Assembly: GCF_041197575.1 (NCBI RefSeq)
Contig: NZ_JBDKXB010000006.1
Location: 62,001 to 126,000 of the forward strand
Direction of reading: 5' to 3'
Length of the DNA stretch: 64,000 bases
Source: Thioalkalicoccus limnaeus
GTDB lineage: Bacteria > Pseudomonadota > Gammaproteobacteria > Chromatiales > Chromatiaceae
Part shown: one piece after another, positions 48,600 to 57,520 of the stretch
Layout: every line of letters starts with the position of its first letter
How positions within the stretch are numbered: the first letter of the stretch is position 1
Translations under genes and position numbers: made by a program
Notes under the pieces: generated by a model
The model's database searches: none
What the model was told of the DNA's origin: nothing
Seen by the model: the letters and a program-made list of their open reading frames with translations, nothing else

Positions 48600-51500
48600 G
48601 ATTCCCCCGCGCTCGCGGGGATAGGCCCGAAAGCGCTTGGGTGGATCAGGCGTTTGTGCTGATTCCCCCGCGCTCGCGGGGATAGGCCCCCCGGCGTGAT
48701 CACCTCGGCCTACGGTCCGGAGATTCCCCCGCGCTCGCGGGGATAGGCCCCGCGCAAACCGTCCCAAACGCAGACCCATGGGGATTCCCCCGCGCTCGCG
48801 GGGATAGGCCTGGTCCAGATCTTCGAACGCGAGCCCTACCAGGGATTCCCCCGCGCTCGCGGGGATAGGCCCTGACGCCGCAATATCTCGATCTGCGCAT
48901 CCAGGATTCCCCCGCGCTCGCGGGGATAGGCCCTATTGTACAACACGGCGTCTCGGCTCGGACGTGATTCCCCCGCGCTCGCGGGGATAGGCCCTCTGGT
49001 CGCGGGTTACAGGTTTATGGGATGACGATTCCCCCGCGCTCGCGGGGATAGGCCCCCTGGGCGCGCGACATGCCCGACATGCCCTACGATTCCCCCGCGC
49101 TCGCGGGGATAGGCCCGATGGTGATGGTCTTCATGTTCGGCTCATGGTGATTCCCCCGCGCTCGCGGGGATAGGCCTTTGATCTCACCATCCCCGGCCTC
49201 GTCCGAGACGATTCCCCCGCGCTCGCGGGGATAGGCCCCGTCTCCGTGGCGGGTCGAGATCCGGCGACCAGATTCCCCCGCGCTCGCGGGGATAGGCCGC
49301 CGACCTGCTACGTCGGCCCGACTGCCGATCTGATTCCCCCGCGCTCGCGGGGATAGGCCCGGGGCGCCGCCATGTGCCACAGCCAGATACTGGATTCCCC
49401 CGCGCTCGCGGGGATAGGCCCCCCGGACAGGCCGATGAAGAAGTCCTTGCTGTGATTCCCCCGCGCTCGCGGGGATAGGCCCTCTGGCCGACCGTCGACC
49501 CGGATCAGGCGCTCGATTCCCCCGCGCTCGCGGGGATAGGCCCACATTGGTCGGCACCCAGATTCGCCCTTCGGCGATTCCCCCGCGCTCGCGGGGATAG
49601 GCCCAATGGGACACCGCTCGCCGGATGCGCGATGCCGATTCCCCCGCGCTCGCGGGGATAGGCCCGGGGCGTGGCCACATACCACGGCCAGATACTGGAT
49701 TCCCCCGCGCTCGCGGGGATAGGCCCTTCAGGTACGGGATGCTGATCGATTCCGTGACGATTCCCCCGCGCTCGCGGGGATAGGCCCCAAGCTAAGGCCG
49801 CGAAATATCAAGAGCGGCTGATTCCCCCGCGCTCGCGGGGATAGGCCCTCGGGCAGGCGCTGGCGGGGCATATTGCTCACGATTCCCCCGCGCTCGCGGG
49901 GATAGGCCCAGCACGATTGTCCTGCCGGGCGCGTTCGAGCCGATTCCCCCGCGCTCGCGGGGATAGGCCCGCCAATGTAGACGGCACTTCGTAGCACGGT
50001 GCGATTCCCCCGCGCTCGCGGGGATAGGCCCCAACTGGAGATAAGTCGTGATAGCATCCGAGCGATTCCCCCGCGCTCGCGGGGATAGGCCCACGGCGCC
50101 CTCACCTCTTGCCCTTGCCCACCCGATTCCCCCGCGCTCGCGGGGATAGGCCCAGTCGGCTCAAGCGAGCCAACAACAAGCAAGAGATTCCCCCGCGCTC
50201 GCGGGGATAGGCCCTGAATCTCCGGCCCCTCAGGCAGACGCGCAATGATTCCCCCGCGCTCGCGGGGATAGGCCCCTCCCAAGCCCGCACATGGCCCACA
50301 AGACCCAGATTCCCCCGCGCTCGCGGGGATAGGCCCGACGAGCATCCGGAACGCCCATACCCGAGCGAGATTCCCCCGCGCTCGCGGGGATAGGCCCCAG
50401 GACCGGCCGACCATAAGAGGACTCTGCCCGATTCCCCCGCGCTCGCGGGGATAGGCCTTTACCGACCGTCCAGCGTCACGGCATGATTCGGATTCCCCCG
50501 CGCTCGCGGGGATAGGCCCACTGTAATTTAAATACGACTGTAATTATGTTCGATTCCCCCGCGCTCGCGGGGATAGGCCGCCGCCACGTGCCGTCGACGA
50601 CGGCCTGGCCGAGATTCCCCCGCGCTCGCGGGGATAGGCCCTATGATATTATGCTATCTATTCCATCCAAACTGATTCCCCCGCGCTCGCGGGGATAGGC
50701 CCCGGCGTGGCATCGGCGCCATTGGCCACGACCTGATTCCCCCGCGCTCGCGGGGATAGGCCCGGTGGCGTTGCGGGCGTCATGGGCCATCACACGATTC
50801 CCCCGCGCTCGCGGGGATAGGCCCCTCGCAGCCTGGATGTAATTCGGCGCTACCGAGATTCCCCCGCGCTCGCGGGGATAGGCCCCGGCGGAGTGCGGCG
50901 AGCGCCCATACGTCGTTGATTCCCCCGCGCTCGCGGGGATAGGCCCAAAAGAGCAAGTGCACGAGGCAGCTGCGGCTCGATTCCCCCGCGCTCGCGGGGA
51001 TAGGCCCCCCCGGATACCGCCTGAAACAGCCCCCCGGCAGATTCCCCCGCGCTCGCGGGGATAGGCCCCGTGCACGGCGCGTAGAAATTTGGCATGTGCT
51101 GATTCCCCCGCGCTCGCGGGGATAGGCCCTGAACGCCCTGGGCGAGTGGGAGTACGTGCAGGATTCCCCCGCGCTCGCGGGGATAGGCCCAGCCGGTTCA
51201 CGAGCCCACCCGCTGCACCACCGATTCCCCCGCGCTCGCGGGGATAGGCCCTGCACGCCGGACAGGGTCAGCGCCTTCAATCCGATTCCCCCGCGCTCGC
51301 GGGGATAGGCCCGACCCGGTGAACAGCGAGGACGCGCTGTTTGGGATTCCCCCGCGCTCGCGGGGATAGGCCCACGCGCATGCGCCTTACTCCTTCGCTC
51401 GCCGGGATTCCCCCGCGCTCGCGGGGATAGGCCCAGAAGCGGCCGCGAACACAGTGGCGCGATCCGGATTCCCCCGCGCTCGCGGGGATAGGCCCATAGC

Positions 51501-52532
51501 AAATTCACCATTGCGCGATCGGGATCAGATTCCCCCGCGCTCGCGGGGATAGGCCCGAGGGATGGGTTGTGGCCTTCGCGCCGTCCACGATTCCCCCGCG
51601 CTCGCGGGGATAGGCCCTCATGAAGATTCCCGATCCCGCCGGTGCCGAAGATTCCCCCGCGCTCGCGGGGATAGGCCCGTGCCAGACCCAGTACCGGAGC
51701 GACTGAAGGTGATTCCCCCGCGCTCGCGGGGATAGGCCGCCACCGCCGAGGAAATGAAGTGGCCTGAGCAGGATTCCCCCGCGCTCGCGGGGATAGGCCC
51801 CTTTGCCTTTATTGCGACGATTGAGGAAGCGCGATTCCCCCGCGCTCGCGGGGATAGGCCCCTTTTGCGGGCAAGGCCAGCAGTGGCATCGCTGATTCCC
51901 CCGCGCTCGCGGGGATAGGCCCTCGTCAATGATGTCGTTAGTGTCGGCGGTATGGATTCCCCCGCGCTCGCGGGGATAGGCCCTCAATTCGAGCCGTCGT
52001 CATTCTTCGCCTTCGGATTCCCCCGCGCTCGCGGGGATAGGCCCGCGCCGGATCCGGCTTACCGGCCTTCAGCGCCGATTCCCCCGCGCTCGCGGGGATA
52101 GGCCCAATTGACGGCTTGCGTGGCTTACAGATCGCTGGATTCCCCCGCGCTCGCGGGGATAGGCCCTCTCGCCGCCGGATGTGCGTCGGGCGAATCGAGA
52201 TTCCCCCGCGCTCGCGGGGATAGGCCCTCGTCGATTCCCGCGGCTGCCCGTGGATCGAGGATTCCCCCGCGCTCGCGGGGATAGGCCCCCTGGCGTGGGT
52301 ATCGGCGTCGATCAGTGCCGGATTCCCCCGCGCTCGCGGGGATAGGCCCGGGCCACCTGAGGTTATTTAGTTGCAACGGTGGATTCCCCCGCGCTCGCGG
52401 GGATAGGCCCTGACCCCACGGGCAGCACCTCCAGCGGCCTTTGATTCCCCCGCGCTCGCGGGGATAGGCCCCGGGTCTATCGGCTCGGGCGGCGGAGGGT
52501 CCGGATTCCCCCGCGCTCGCGGGGATAGGCCA
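48600..52532 (+). CRISPR. type I-E CRISPR array, 65 repeats and 64 spacers
   Basis: Repeats of 29 bases recur with an exact period of 61 (32-base spacers); 48600 to 52504 is exactly 64 periods. The first 28 bases look identical in all copies, including the last. The core CCCCGCGCTCGCGGGG forms the hairpin cut by Cas6e, and the repeat is in the same orientation as the E. coli I-E repeat relative to the leader. Base 29 is C in 58 copies but T (repeats 4, 10, 31), G (12, 33, 52) or A (65) in the rest. Spacers 13 (49361-49392) and 18 (49666-49697) are related. Transcription should run along the plus strand from the leader. Confidence 0.99.
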
Positions 52533-52665
52533 TGACGAGGTCGAGCTGAAGCACTGGCTGGCGGAGGTGGAAGCCTTGCTGGCAGAGAAACTCGAACAGG
52601 GGCCGGTGGCGCTCTATGGGCATGGCGTATATACTGGATATACAATCGACTGCAAGGAAACCTGT
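52533..52665 (+). other. gene-like fragment between the array and vapB, with a candidate VapB operator
   Basis: Directly after the last repeat an open frame reads DEVELKHWLAEVEALLAEKL, then EQGPVALYGHG, with no start. It looks like the end of a lost gene. At 52627-52643 the inverted repeat GTATAT-N5-ATATAC, 23 bases before the vapB ATG, is a plausible VapBC autoregulatory site. Confidence 0.45.
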
Positions 52666-52944
52666 ATGCTCACGCGAGTCTTCAAAAGCGGGAATTCCAT
52701 GGCCGTGCGCATTCCTAAGGAGTTGGCCTTTGCGGACGGCATTCAGGAAGTCGAGATCGAGCGTATCGGCAACACGCTCGTCGTCCGCCCCGCGGGAGCG
52801 CAAACCCTCGGCGACGTGATGGATATCTGCGCCATGTTTACGCCCGACTTCATGGCGGATGGCCGCGATGAATCGCCGGAGGTCGAGCGAGATCGGGAGG
52901 CTTTCGGCAGCCCAGCCGGCGGGAAGGCGACCGCCGACTCATGA
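52666..52944 (+). CDS. vapB: VapB-type antitoxin (AbrB/SpoVT fold)
   Basis: 92 residues from the ATG at 52666. The swapped-hairpin DNA-binding fold is seen in RVFKSGNSMAVRIPKELAFA, then VEIERIGNTLVVRPA. The C-terminal part should wrap the toxin. The stop overlaps the vapC start as ATGA. Confidence 0.92.
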   Translation: MLTRVFKSGNSMAVRIPKELAFADGIQEVEIERIGNTLVVRPAGAQTLGDVMDICAMFTPDFMADGRDESPEVERDREAFGSPAGGKATADS

Positions 52945-53345
52945 GATATCTGCTGGATACCAATATTTGCATCTATGTCATGCAACGTCGGCCCGCTTCG
53001 GTAGCCGCCCGTTTCGAATCGCTGAGTCGGGGCGATGTCGGCATGTCGATCATCACCTATGCGGAAATCCGCGCCGGGATCGAGAAGCGCCCCGACAGCC
53101 GAAAGCACAACGAAATGATCCTGGATCTGTTCGTGCAGCGGGTTCCGTATCTTCCCTTCGACGAAGCCGCGGCTCACGCCTACGGCGTGCTGCGAGCCGC
53201 CGTTCCCGATCGCCGGCGCAATGCCATGGATCGCCTGATCGCCGCTCACGCGCTCGGCATCGGCGCTACCCTGGTCACCAACAACGAAGACGACTTCAAG
53301 GACTATCCTGGTCTGGTCGTCGAAAACTGGATCCTTGACTCATGA
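52941..53345 (+). CDS. vapC: VapC-type PIN-domain toxin
   Basis: 134 residues. PIN RNase with the acidic residues in place: LLDTNICIY (Asp6), YAEIRAGIEKR (Glu), MDRLIAAHA (Asp) and TNNEDDF (Asp). It is expected to cleave tRNA or rRNA when freed from VapB. It is coupled to vapB by ATGA and looks intact. Confidence 0.94.
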   Translation: MRYLLDTNICIYVMQRRPASVAARFESLSRGDVGMSIITYAEIRAGIEKRPDSRKHNEMILDLFVQRVPYLPFDEAAAHAYGVLRAAVPDRRRNAMDRLIAAHALGIGATLVTNNEDDFKDYPGLVVENWILDS

Positions 53346-53817
53346 CCGCTCCGCCCGAAAAGCCCCTCCGCCCTCAGCGGAAAAACCCCGTCAACGCCGC
53401 ACGCGACGCGGCGGATCTTGGCCGTCAACGTCTGGCGCAAAAACGATACGGCGATCGAGGGCGATTCCGACCAAATCTCAACGTCCACCACCCCGCCGAC
53501 CAACAACCGTGCCTGACTGGACCTATAGGTAAGCGGCAGTTCGCTCGCTCCGGGGACGCGGAAATACGGTGATATCGTCGCGCCTGCCCCGAGCGGCCGA
53601 AGCAGACCTCCCCGGCGCTTACCCGTGACAAAACTCTTATTCACCCCGAGATTCGGGAACGAGCGAAGGCTGAATGCCGATCTCGTCGTGCCCGTTGCAG
53701 CGCGAGCCGACGGTCTCGGCGATTCTCCCAGCCCCCGACACGCGGCGTCGATGGCAGCCATCGACGCGCGAAGGTGTATCGGCGTCTTCTCGCAACAGAC
53801 CCCTCGTGGAGGAACCA
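53346..53817. other. intergenic region between vapC and the hemerythrin-methyltransferase gene
   Basis: About 470 bases. Short open frames exist on both strands, but none shows a family feature. The right end carries the ribosome site GTGGAGGAACC of the next gene. It may contain decayed coding sequence. Confidence 0.4.
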
Positions 53818-54993
53818 ATGAAACGCTGTTCGGCATTGCGACGGCTATCCGTGGACCATCACAGGGGTCTGGTCATCGCGTTGCGGGCTCGCCGCGCCCA
53901 AGATGCGGTAGCGGCCTGGCATGAGTTGGGGCAGCGCTTTGCCGATGAACTGGAGCCGCATTTCGCGCTCGAGGAGGCAGGCGTGTTACCGGCACTCGAA
54001 GCGGCTGGGGAGACGCGCCTGGTGGAGCGGATCTGCGATGAGCACGGCGCGATGCGTGCGCTGATCGCCCAGGGTGGTCCTGACGACCTGTTGACCTTCG
54101 CCGACCTGCTCGAGGCGCACATCCGCTTCGAGGAGGCCAGCCTGTTCGCCGCGGCCCAACAGATCCTTCCGACGGCGGTCCTGGACGAGTTGCAAGCCCT
54201 GCATGACAAGGCTCCGGCGCCGGGCTGCGCTGTCCCGGGAGCGCATCATGCCGCGCGCCCTGCCCCGCCTTCGGAAGCGAGCATGCAGATCAACGACCCG
54301 GCGGCCTACCGCCGCGTCGAGGCGATCGATCTGATGGCCGAGTTGGTCGATCTGCGCGGTCGCCGGGTCCTGGAACTCGGCTGCGGCGCGGCCCATCTGA
54401 CCCGCGCCATGGCCACGCGTCTGGGCGCGGCCCGGATCACGGCGACCGAGGTCGATCGTCGTCAGCACGCGTGTAATCTGACCATCACCGATCTGCCGCA
54501 GGTGTCCTTTCGCTACGGTGGCGCCGAGGCGATCGCCGATCCCGCCGCCAGTTACGACCTCGTGGTCATGCTCAAATCGCTACACCATGTCCAGATCGAT
54601 CACATGGACCGGGCGCTGGCCGAGATCCATCGCGTCTTGGTCCCGGACGGCCTGCTCTATGTCTGTGAACCCGTGTACTGGGGCGACTTCAACGCGCTAC
54701 TGCGTCTGATCGAGGACGAGCAGGAGGTCCGACAGGCCGCCTTCGAGGCGTTGCGCCGGGCCGTCGCGAGCGGACGGTTCGAACTGGTGCGCGAGGTCTT
54801 CTTCGAGTCCGAGGGGGTCTATCCGGACTGGGCGAGCTTTGCCGCACGGTTCATCGACGTGACCTTCGTCGAGCGTCGGCTCGACGATACCCGAATCGAC
54901 ACAGTCCGCGCGGCCTTCGAGCAACACCTGACGCCGGAGGGTGTCCGCCTCTGGAAACCTCATCGCGTCGATCTGCTGCGCCGCGTCGAATGA
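53818..54993 (+). CDS. hemerythrin-domain / SAM methyltransferase fusion protein
   Basis: 391 residues from the ATG at 53818 (ribosome site GGAGG). Residues 1-130 are a hemerythrin-like four-helix bundle with candidate iron ligands His14 or His15, His48 and Glu52 (HFALEE), His76, and His101 with Glu105 (HIRFEE). A linker rich in Pro, Ala and His leads to a class I methyltransferase domain: motif I VLELGCGAAH (184-193), ATEVDRRQ, YDLVVMLKSLHHV and RVLVPDGLLYVCEP. The substrate is unknown. A sensing role for the di-iron site in controlling methyl transfer is a guess. A bidirectional terminator lies 58 bases after the stop. Confidence 0.85.
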   Translation: MKRCSALRRLSVDHHRGLVIALRARRAQDAVAAWHELGQRFADELEPHFALEEAGVLPALEAAGETRLVERICDEHGAMRALIAQGGPDDLLTFADLLEAHIRFEEASLFAAAQQILPTAVLDELQALHDKAPAPGCAVPGAHHAARPAPPSEASMQINDPAAYRRVEAIDLMAELVDLRGRRVLELGCGAAHLTRAMATRLGAARITATEVDRRQHACNLTITDLPQVSFRYGGAEAIADPAASYDLVVMLKSLHHVQIDHMDRALAEIHRVLVPDGLLYVCEPVYWGDFNALLRLIEDEQEVRQAAFEALRRAVASGRFELVREVFFESEGVYPDWASFAARFIDVTFVERRLDDTRIDTVRAAFEQHLTPEGVRLWKPHRVDLLRRVE

Positions 54994-55050
54994 AACGGGC
55001 CTCGCACCGGCCTTCGCGGGCGCCGCCCGACGATTCCGGTCGCCGATAGC

Positions 55051-55080
55051 AAAAGGCCGGGCACGAATGCCCGGCCTTCT
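55051..55080. terminator. bidirectional intrinsic terminator
   Basis: AAGGCCGGGC, loop ACGAAT, GCCCGGCCTT: a perfect 10-base-pair stem with A-tract on the left and TTC on the right. On the minus strand it ends in TTTT. It lies between the convergent methyltransferase fusion and hsp20 genes and probably stops both. Confidence 0.8.
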
Positions 55081-55118
55081 CACCTGCCGATCAGATTGGC
55101 ACTGTCAGCGTGCCGTCC

Positions 55119-55589
55119 TCAGGCGACTTTGGCCTGCTCCGATGCGCCATGCTCGATCGCGGGGCTCGTGCCCGTTCCGCGGATCTCGATGCGCCGCGGC
55201 TTCATCGCCTCCGGCACCTCGCGCACCAGGTCGATGTGCAGCAGACCTTTCTCCAGCTTGGCCTCGACGACCTTCACGTAGTCGGCGAGCTGGAATTTAC
55301 GCTCGAAGCCGCGGTTGGCGATCCCTCGATAGAGGAAATTGCCATCGCGCTCCGTCGCGTGCCGCTGACCCGACACGGTCAGCAGATTCTCCTTCACCTC
55401 GAGGTTGAGCTCGTCTTCGCTGAAACCGGCCACGGCCAGCGTGATCCGATAGCGGTTCTCGTCCTGCAACTCGACGTTGTAGGGCGGGTAGCCACCGGGC
55501 TCGCTGCGATAGGCAGTCTCCAGCGCATTGGCGAGACGATCGAAGCCGATCATCGAACGAAACAGCGGTGAGAAGTCGAGAGTGGTCAT
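55119..55589 (-). CDS. small heat shock protein Hsp20 (IbpA-like)
   Basis: 156 residues from the ATG at 55589. Alpha-crystallin-type holdase that binds unfolded proteins. Blocks typical of the IbpA/B class are DFSPLFRSMIGFDRLANALE, PPYNVELQDENRYRITLAVA, LTVSGQRHATERD, YRGIANRGFERKFQLADYV and GLLHIDLVREVPEA. Upstream of the start are a ROSE-like thermometer and a CIRCE operator, so control is probably both transcriptional (HrcA) and translational (heat melting). Confidence 0.93.
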   Translation of the reverse strand: MTTLDFSPLFRSMIGFDRLANALETAYRSEPGGYPPYNVELQDENRYRITLAVAGFSEDELNLEVKENLLTVSGQRHATERDGNFLYRGIANRGFERKFQLADYVKVVEAKLEKGLLHIDLVREVPEAMKPRRIEIRGTGTSPAIEHGASEQAKVA

Positions 55590-55612
55590 GACATATCCTC
55601 CAAATGAGCAAT
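55590..55612 (-). promoter_or_regulatory. ROSE-like RNA thermometer over the hsp20 ribosome site
   Basis: On the minus strand the leader reads TTGCTCATTTGGAGGATATG, then TCATG. The TTGCT segment (55611-55607) can pair with AGGA of the GGAGGA ribosome site (55601-55596), the conserved pairing of the last hairpin of ROSE elements found before small heat-shock genes. The rest of the leader, up to about 55695, can host the upstream hairpins but was not folded. Confidence 0.6.
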
Positions 55613-55698
55613 ATGAACGAACAATTGGCGTTCGGTTGAACCGCCAGCCGGCAGTCCCCGGATGGGCGGCTGCTGGCAAGAAAGAAGATAGTCATCTG

Positions 55699-55725
55699 TT
55701 AGCACTCTGTCAAGAGGAGTGCCAA
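55699..55725. promoter_or_regulatory. CIRCE operator (HrcA-binding site)
   Basis: TTAGCACTC-N9-GAGTGCCAA, which matches the CIRCE consensus TTAGCACTC-N9-GAGTGCTAA with one mismatch. It lies 110 bases upstream of the hsp20 start. HrcA repression of groE and dnaK operons through this element is well established; hrcA itself is not in the window. Confidence 0.85.
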
Positions 55726-56032
55726 AGATCCGTCATGAACCGCCGAACGTCGATAACAGCCGCGGATCGACCTTCTCCACCGCCGTTGGGCGTGCCGCAA
55801 GTCGGACCTGGGTACAGAGGAGGCAAGCGTGATGGGCCGCCCGACGAGCGGCTCGATGGCAGTCTGGGCGGACTGGTGCGGGACGCCGACGGGTGTGCGC
55901 CAAGGCCGGGAGACCTTGCGGTATCGAGACAGTGGAGTGTCGCCGACCGGCGACCGCGCGAAAGCGAGCACCGACATGCGTCAGGTCGGCCGTCGCACAA
56001 AACGGGTGGATGTCGCCGAGGCGACCGAGATC
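55726..56032. other. intergenic region between the CIRCE element and tRNA-Met
   Basis: About 300 bases. A frame starting near 55829 has a ribosome-like AGGAGG, but its end is simply the antisense reading of the tRNA, so I do not call it. Nothing else is seen. Confidence 0.4.
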
Positions 56033-56109
56033 TGGTGGCTACGGGTGGACTCGAACCACCGACCCCCGCATTATGAGTGCGGTGCTCTAACCAACTGAGC
56101 TACGTAGCC
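56033..56109 (-). tRNA. tRNA-Met (CAU), elongator type
   Basis: 77 bases on the minus strand with CCA encoded. Acceptor stem GGCTACG pairs with CGTAGCC. The anticodon loop is CTCATAA with anticodon CAT on a five-pair stem (CCGCA/TGCGG). The T arm contains GGTTCGAGTCC. Its first bases, GGCTACGTAGCTCAGTTGGT, match enterobacterial elongator tRNA-Met as I recall it, rather than the initiator, which lacks the first base pair. Confidence 0.93.
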
Positions 56110-56148
56110 GAATAAGAGCGGGAATGTTAGCGACCCAGGCGGGCACCG

Positions 56149-57489
56149 TCAACCTTTTGGTGGCGTGCGTGCGGCGTTTCGATCGAGCTCGCGCAGATGC
56201 GCGAGCTTCTCGCCGATGCGGATCTCCAGACCCCGATCGACCGGCTCATAGTAGCAGCGCGGGCCCAGTTCGGCCGGGAAATAGTCCTCGCCGGCGGCAT
56301 AGCCTTCCGGCTCGTCGTGGGCGTAGCGATAGGTCCGCCCGTGGCCGAGTTCTTTCATCAACGCTGTCGGGGCGTTGCGCAGATGGATCGGCACCTCGGC
56401 CGCGCTGGTGCCACGGGCATCGGCCCGGGCCGCATTCCAGGCTCGGTAGACCGCGTTGCTCTTCGCCGCGCAGGCGAGATAGACGACGGCCTGGGCGAGC
56501 GCCAATTCCCCCTCCGGGTGTCCGAGCCGCTGCTGGACCTCCCAGGCGTTCAACGCCAGGCCCAGCGCACGGGGGTCGGCGTTGCCGATGTCCTCGGAGG
56601 CCATCCGCACGATTCGCCGGGCGATGTAACGCGGATCGCAACCGCCCTCGATCATCCGCGCCAGCCAATAGAGGGCCGCGTCCGGCGCCGAACCACGCAC
56701 CGATTTGTGCAGGGCCGAGATCTGTTCGTAGAACAGATCGCCGCCCTTGTCGAACAGTGCGACGGGGCCGGTGATGACCTCGGCCACGACGGCCTCGTCG
56801 ATCTGCGATCCGGGCGCCAGATCCGCCGCGAGCTCCAGCAGGTTCAAACCGCGCCGCGCATCGCCGGCGGCCGCGGTCGCGAGCCGCGAGCAGGCGCCGT
56901 CGGTCAGCCTCAGACCGAGCCGACCGAGCCCGCGCTCGGGATCGCCAAGGGCCGCCTCGAGGATGGTTCGGATCTCGGCGGCCGTCAGCGGCTTCAGCAA
57001 GTAGACGCGGGCCCGCGACAGCAGGGCGTTGTTCAACTCGAAGGACGGGTTCTCGGTCGTCGCGCCGATGAACAGGAAGGTGCCATCCTCGACATGGGGC
57101 AAGAAGGCATCCTGCTGGGCCTTGTTGAAGCGGTGGACCTCATCGATGAACAGGATGGTTCCACGACCCTCTGCTTGGCGGCGTCGTTGTGCCTCGGCGA
57201 CCGCGTCGCGGACGTCCTTGACGCCGGCCAACACCGCCGAGAGCCTGATGAACGCACTCCCGGAGTGGCCGGCGATCAGCCGTGCGAGCGTCGTCTTGCC
57301 GCTGCCCGGCGGCCCCCACAGGACCATCGAGTGCAGCCGATCGGCGGTGATCGCGTGCCACAAGGGCTTGCCCTCGGCGAGCAGGTGAGCTTGGCCTTGG
57401 AACTCCGCCAGCGTGCGCGGTCGGCGCCGCTCGGCCAGCGGTGCCTGTCCGCCGACCGGCGTCTCAGTTCGGGTGGGACGTGACACCAT
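56149..57489 (-). CDS. rarA: replication-associated recombination AAA ATPase RarA (MgsA)
   Basis: 446 residues. AAA+ protein related to clamp loaders that acts at stalled replication forks. Walker A GPPGSGKTTLARLIA, Walker B ILFIDEVHRFNKAQQDAFLP, sensor GATTENPSFELNNALLSRAR, and the C-terminal MASEDIGNADPRALGLA plus YFPAEL blocks are all typical. It is followed upstream by lolA on the same strand, a pairing common in gammaproteobacteria. Confidence 0.97.
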   Translation of the reverse strand: MVSRPTRTETPVGGQAPLAERRRPRTLAEFQGQAHLLAEGKPLWHAITADRLHSMVLWGPPGSGKTTLARLIAGHSGSAFIRLSAVLAGVKDVRDAVAEAQRRRQAEGRGTILFIDEVHRFNKAQQDAFLPHVEDGTFLFIGATTENPSFELNNALLSRARVYLLKPLTAAEIRTILEAALGDPERGLGRLGLRLTDGACSRLATAAAGDARRGLNLLELAADLAPGSQIDEAVVAEVITGPVALFDKGGDLFYEQISALHKSVRGSAPDAALYWLARMIEGGCDPRYIARRIVRMASEDIGNADPRALGLALNAWEVQQRLGHPEGELALAQAVVYLACAAKSNAVYRAWNAARADARGTSAAEVPIHLRNAPTALMKELGHGRTYRYAHDEPEGYAAGEDYFPAELGPRCYYEPVDRGLEIRIGEKLAHLRELDRNAARTPPKG

Positions 57490-57520
57490 GGTCCGACTCT
57501 CGCGAACGCCTCGTCGGCCC

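Noticed and set aside
48588..52645. Long minus-strand frames through the CRISPR array with repeating LSPRARGN, PIPASAGES and YPRERGG units
   Set aside because: They are translations of the repeat in rotating frames (61 is not a multiple of 3) and are a known annotation artefact, not a repeat protein.
53303..53836. Minus-strand frame between vapC and the hemerythrin fusion
   Set aside because: It partly overlaps vapC antisense and no motif could be recognised; listed as an unassigned intergenic region instead.
55829..56032. Short plus-strand gene candidate with an AGGAGG upstream
   Set aside because: It has no family features and its 3' part is the tRNA antisense; the ribosome-like site alone is not enough.
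55528..56098. Frames ending in VDSNHRPPHYECGALTN or VATGGLEPPTPAL
   Set aside because: The endings are antisense readings of tRNA-Met, a classic false gene.
56033..56109. tRNA-Met as an attachment site for the island
   Set aside because: I found no direct repeat of its 3' end elsewhere in the window by eye, and core genes lie between it and the accessory block.
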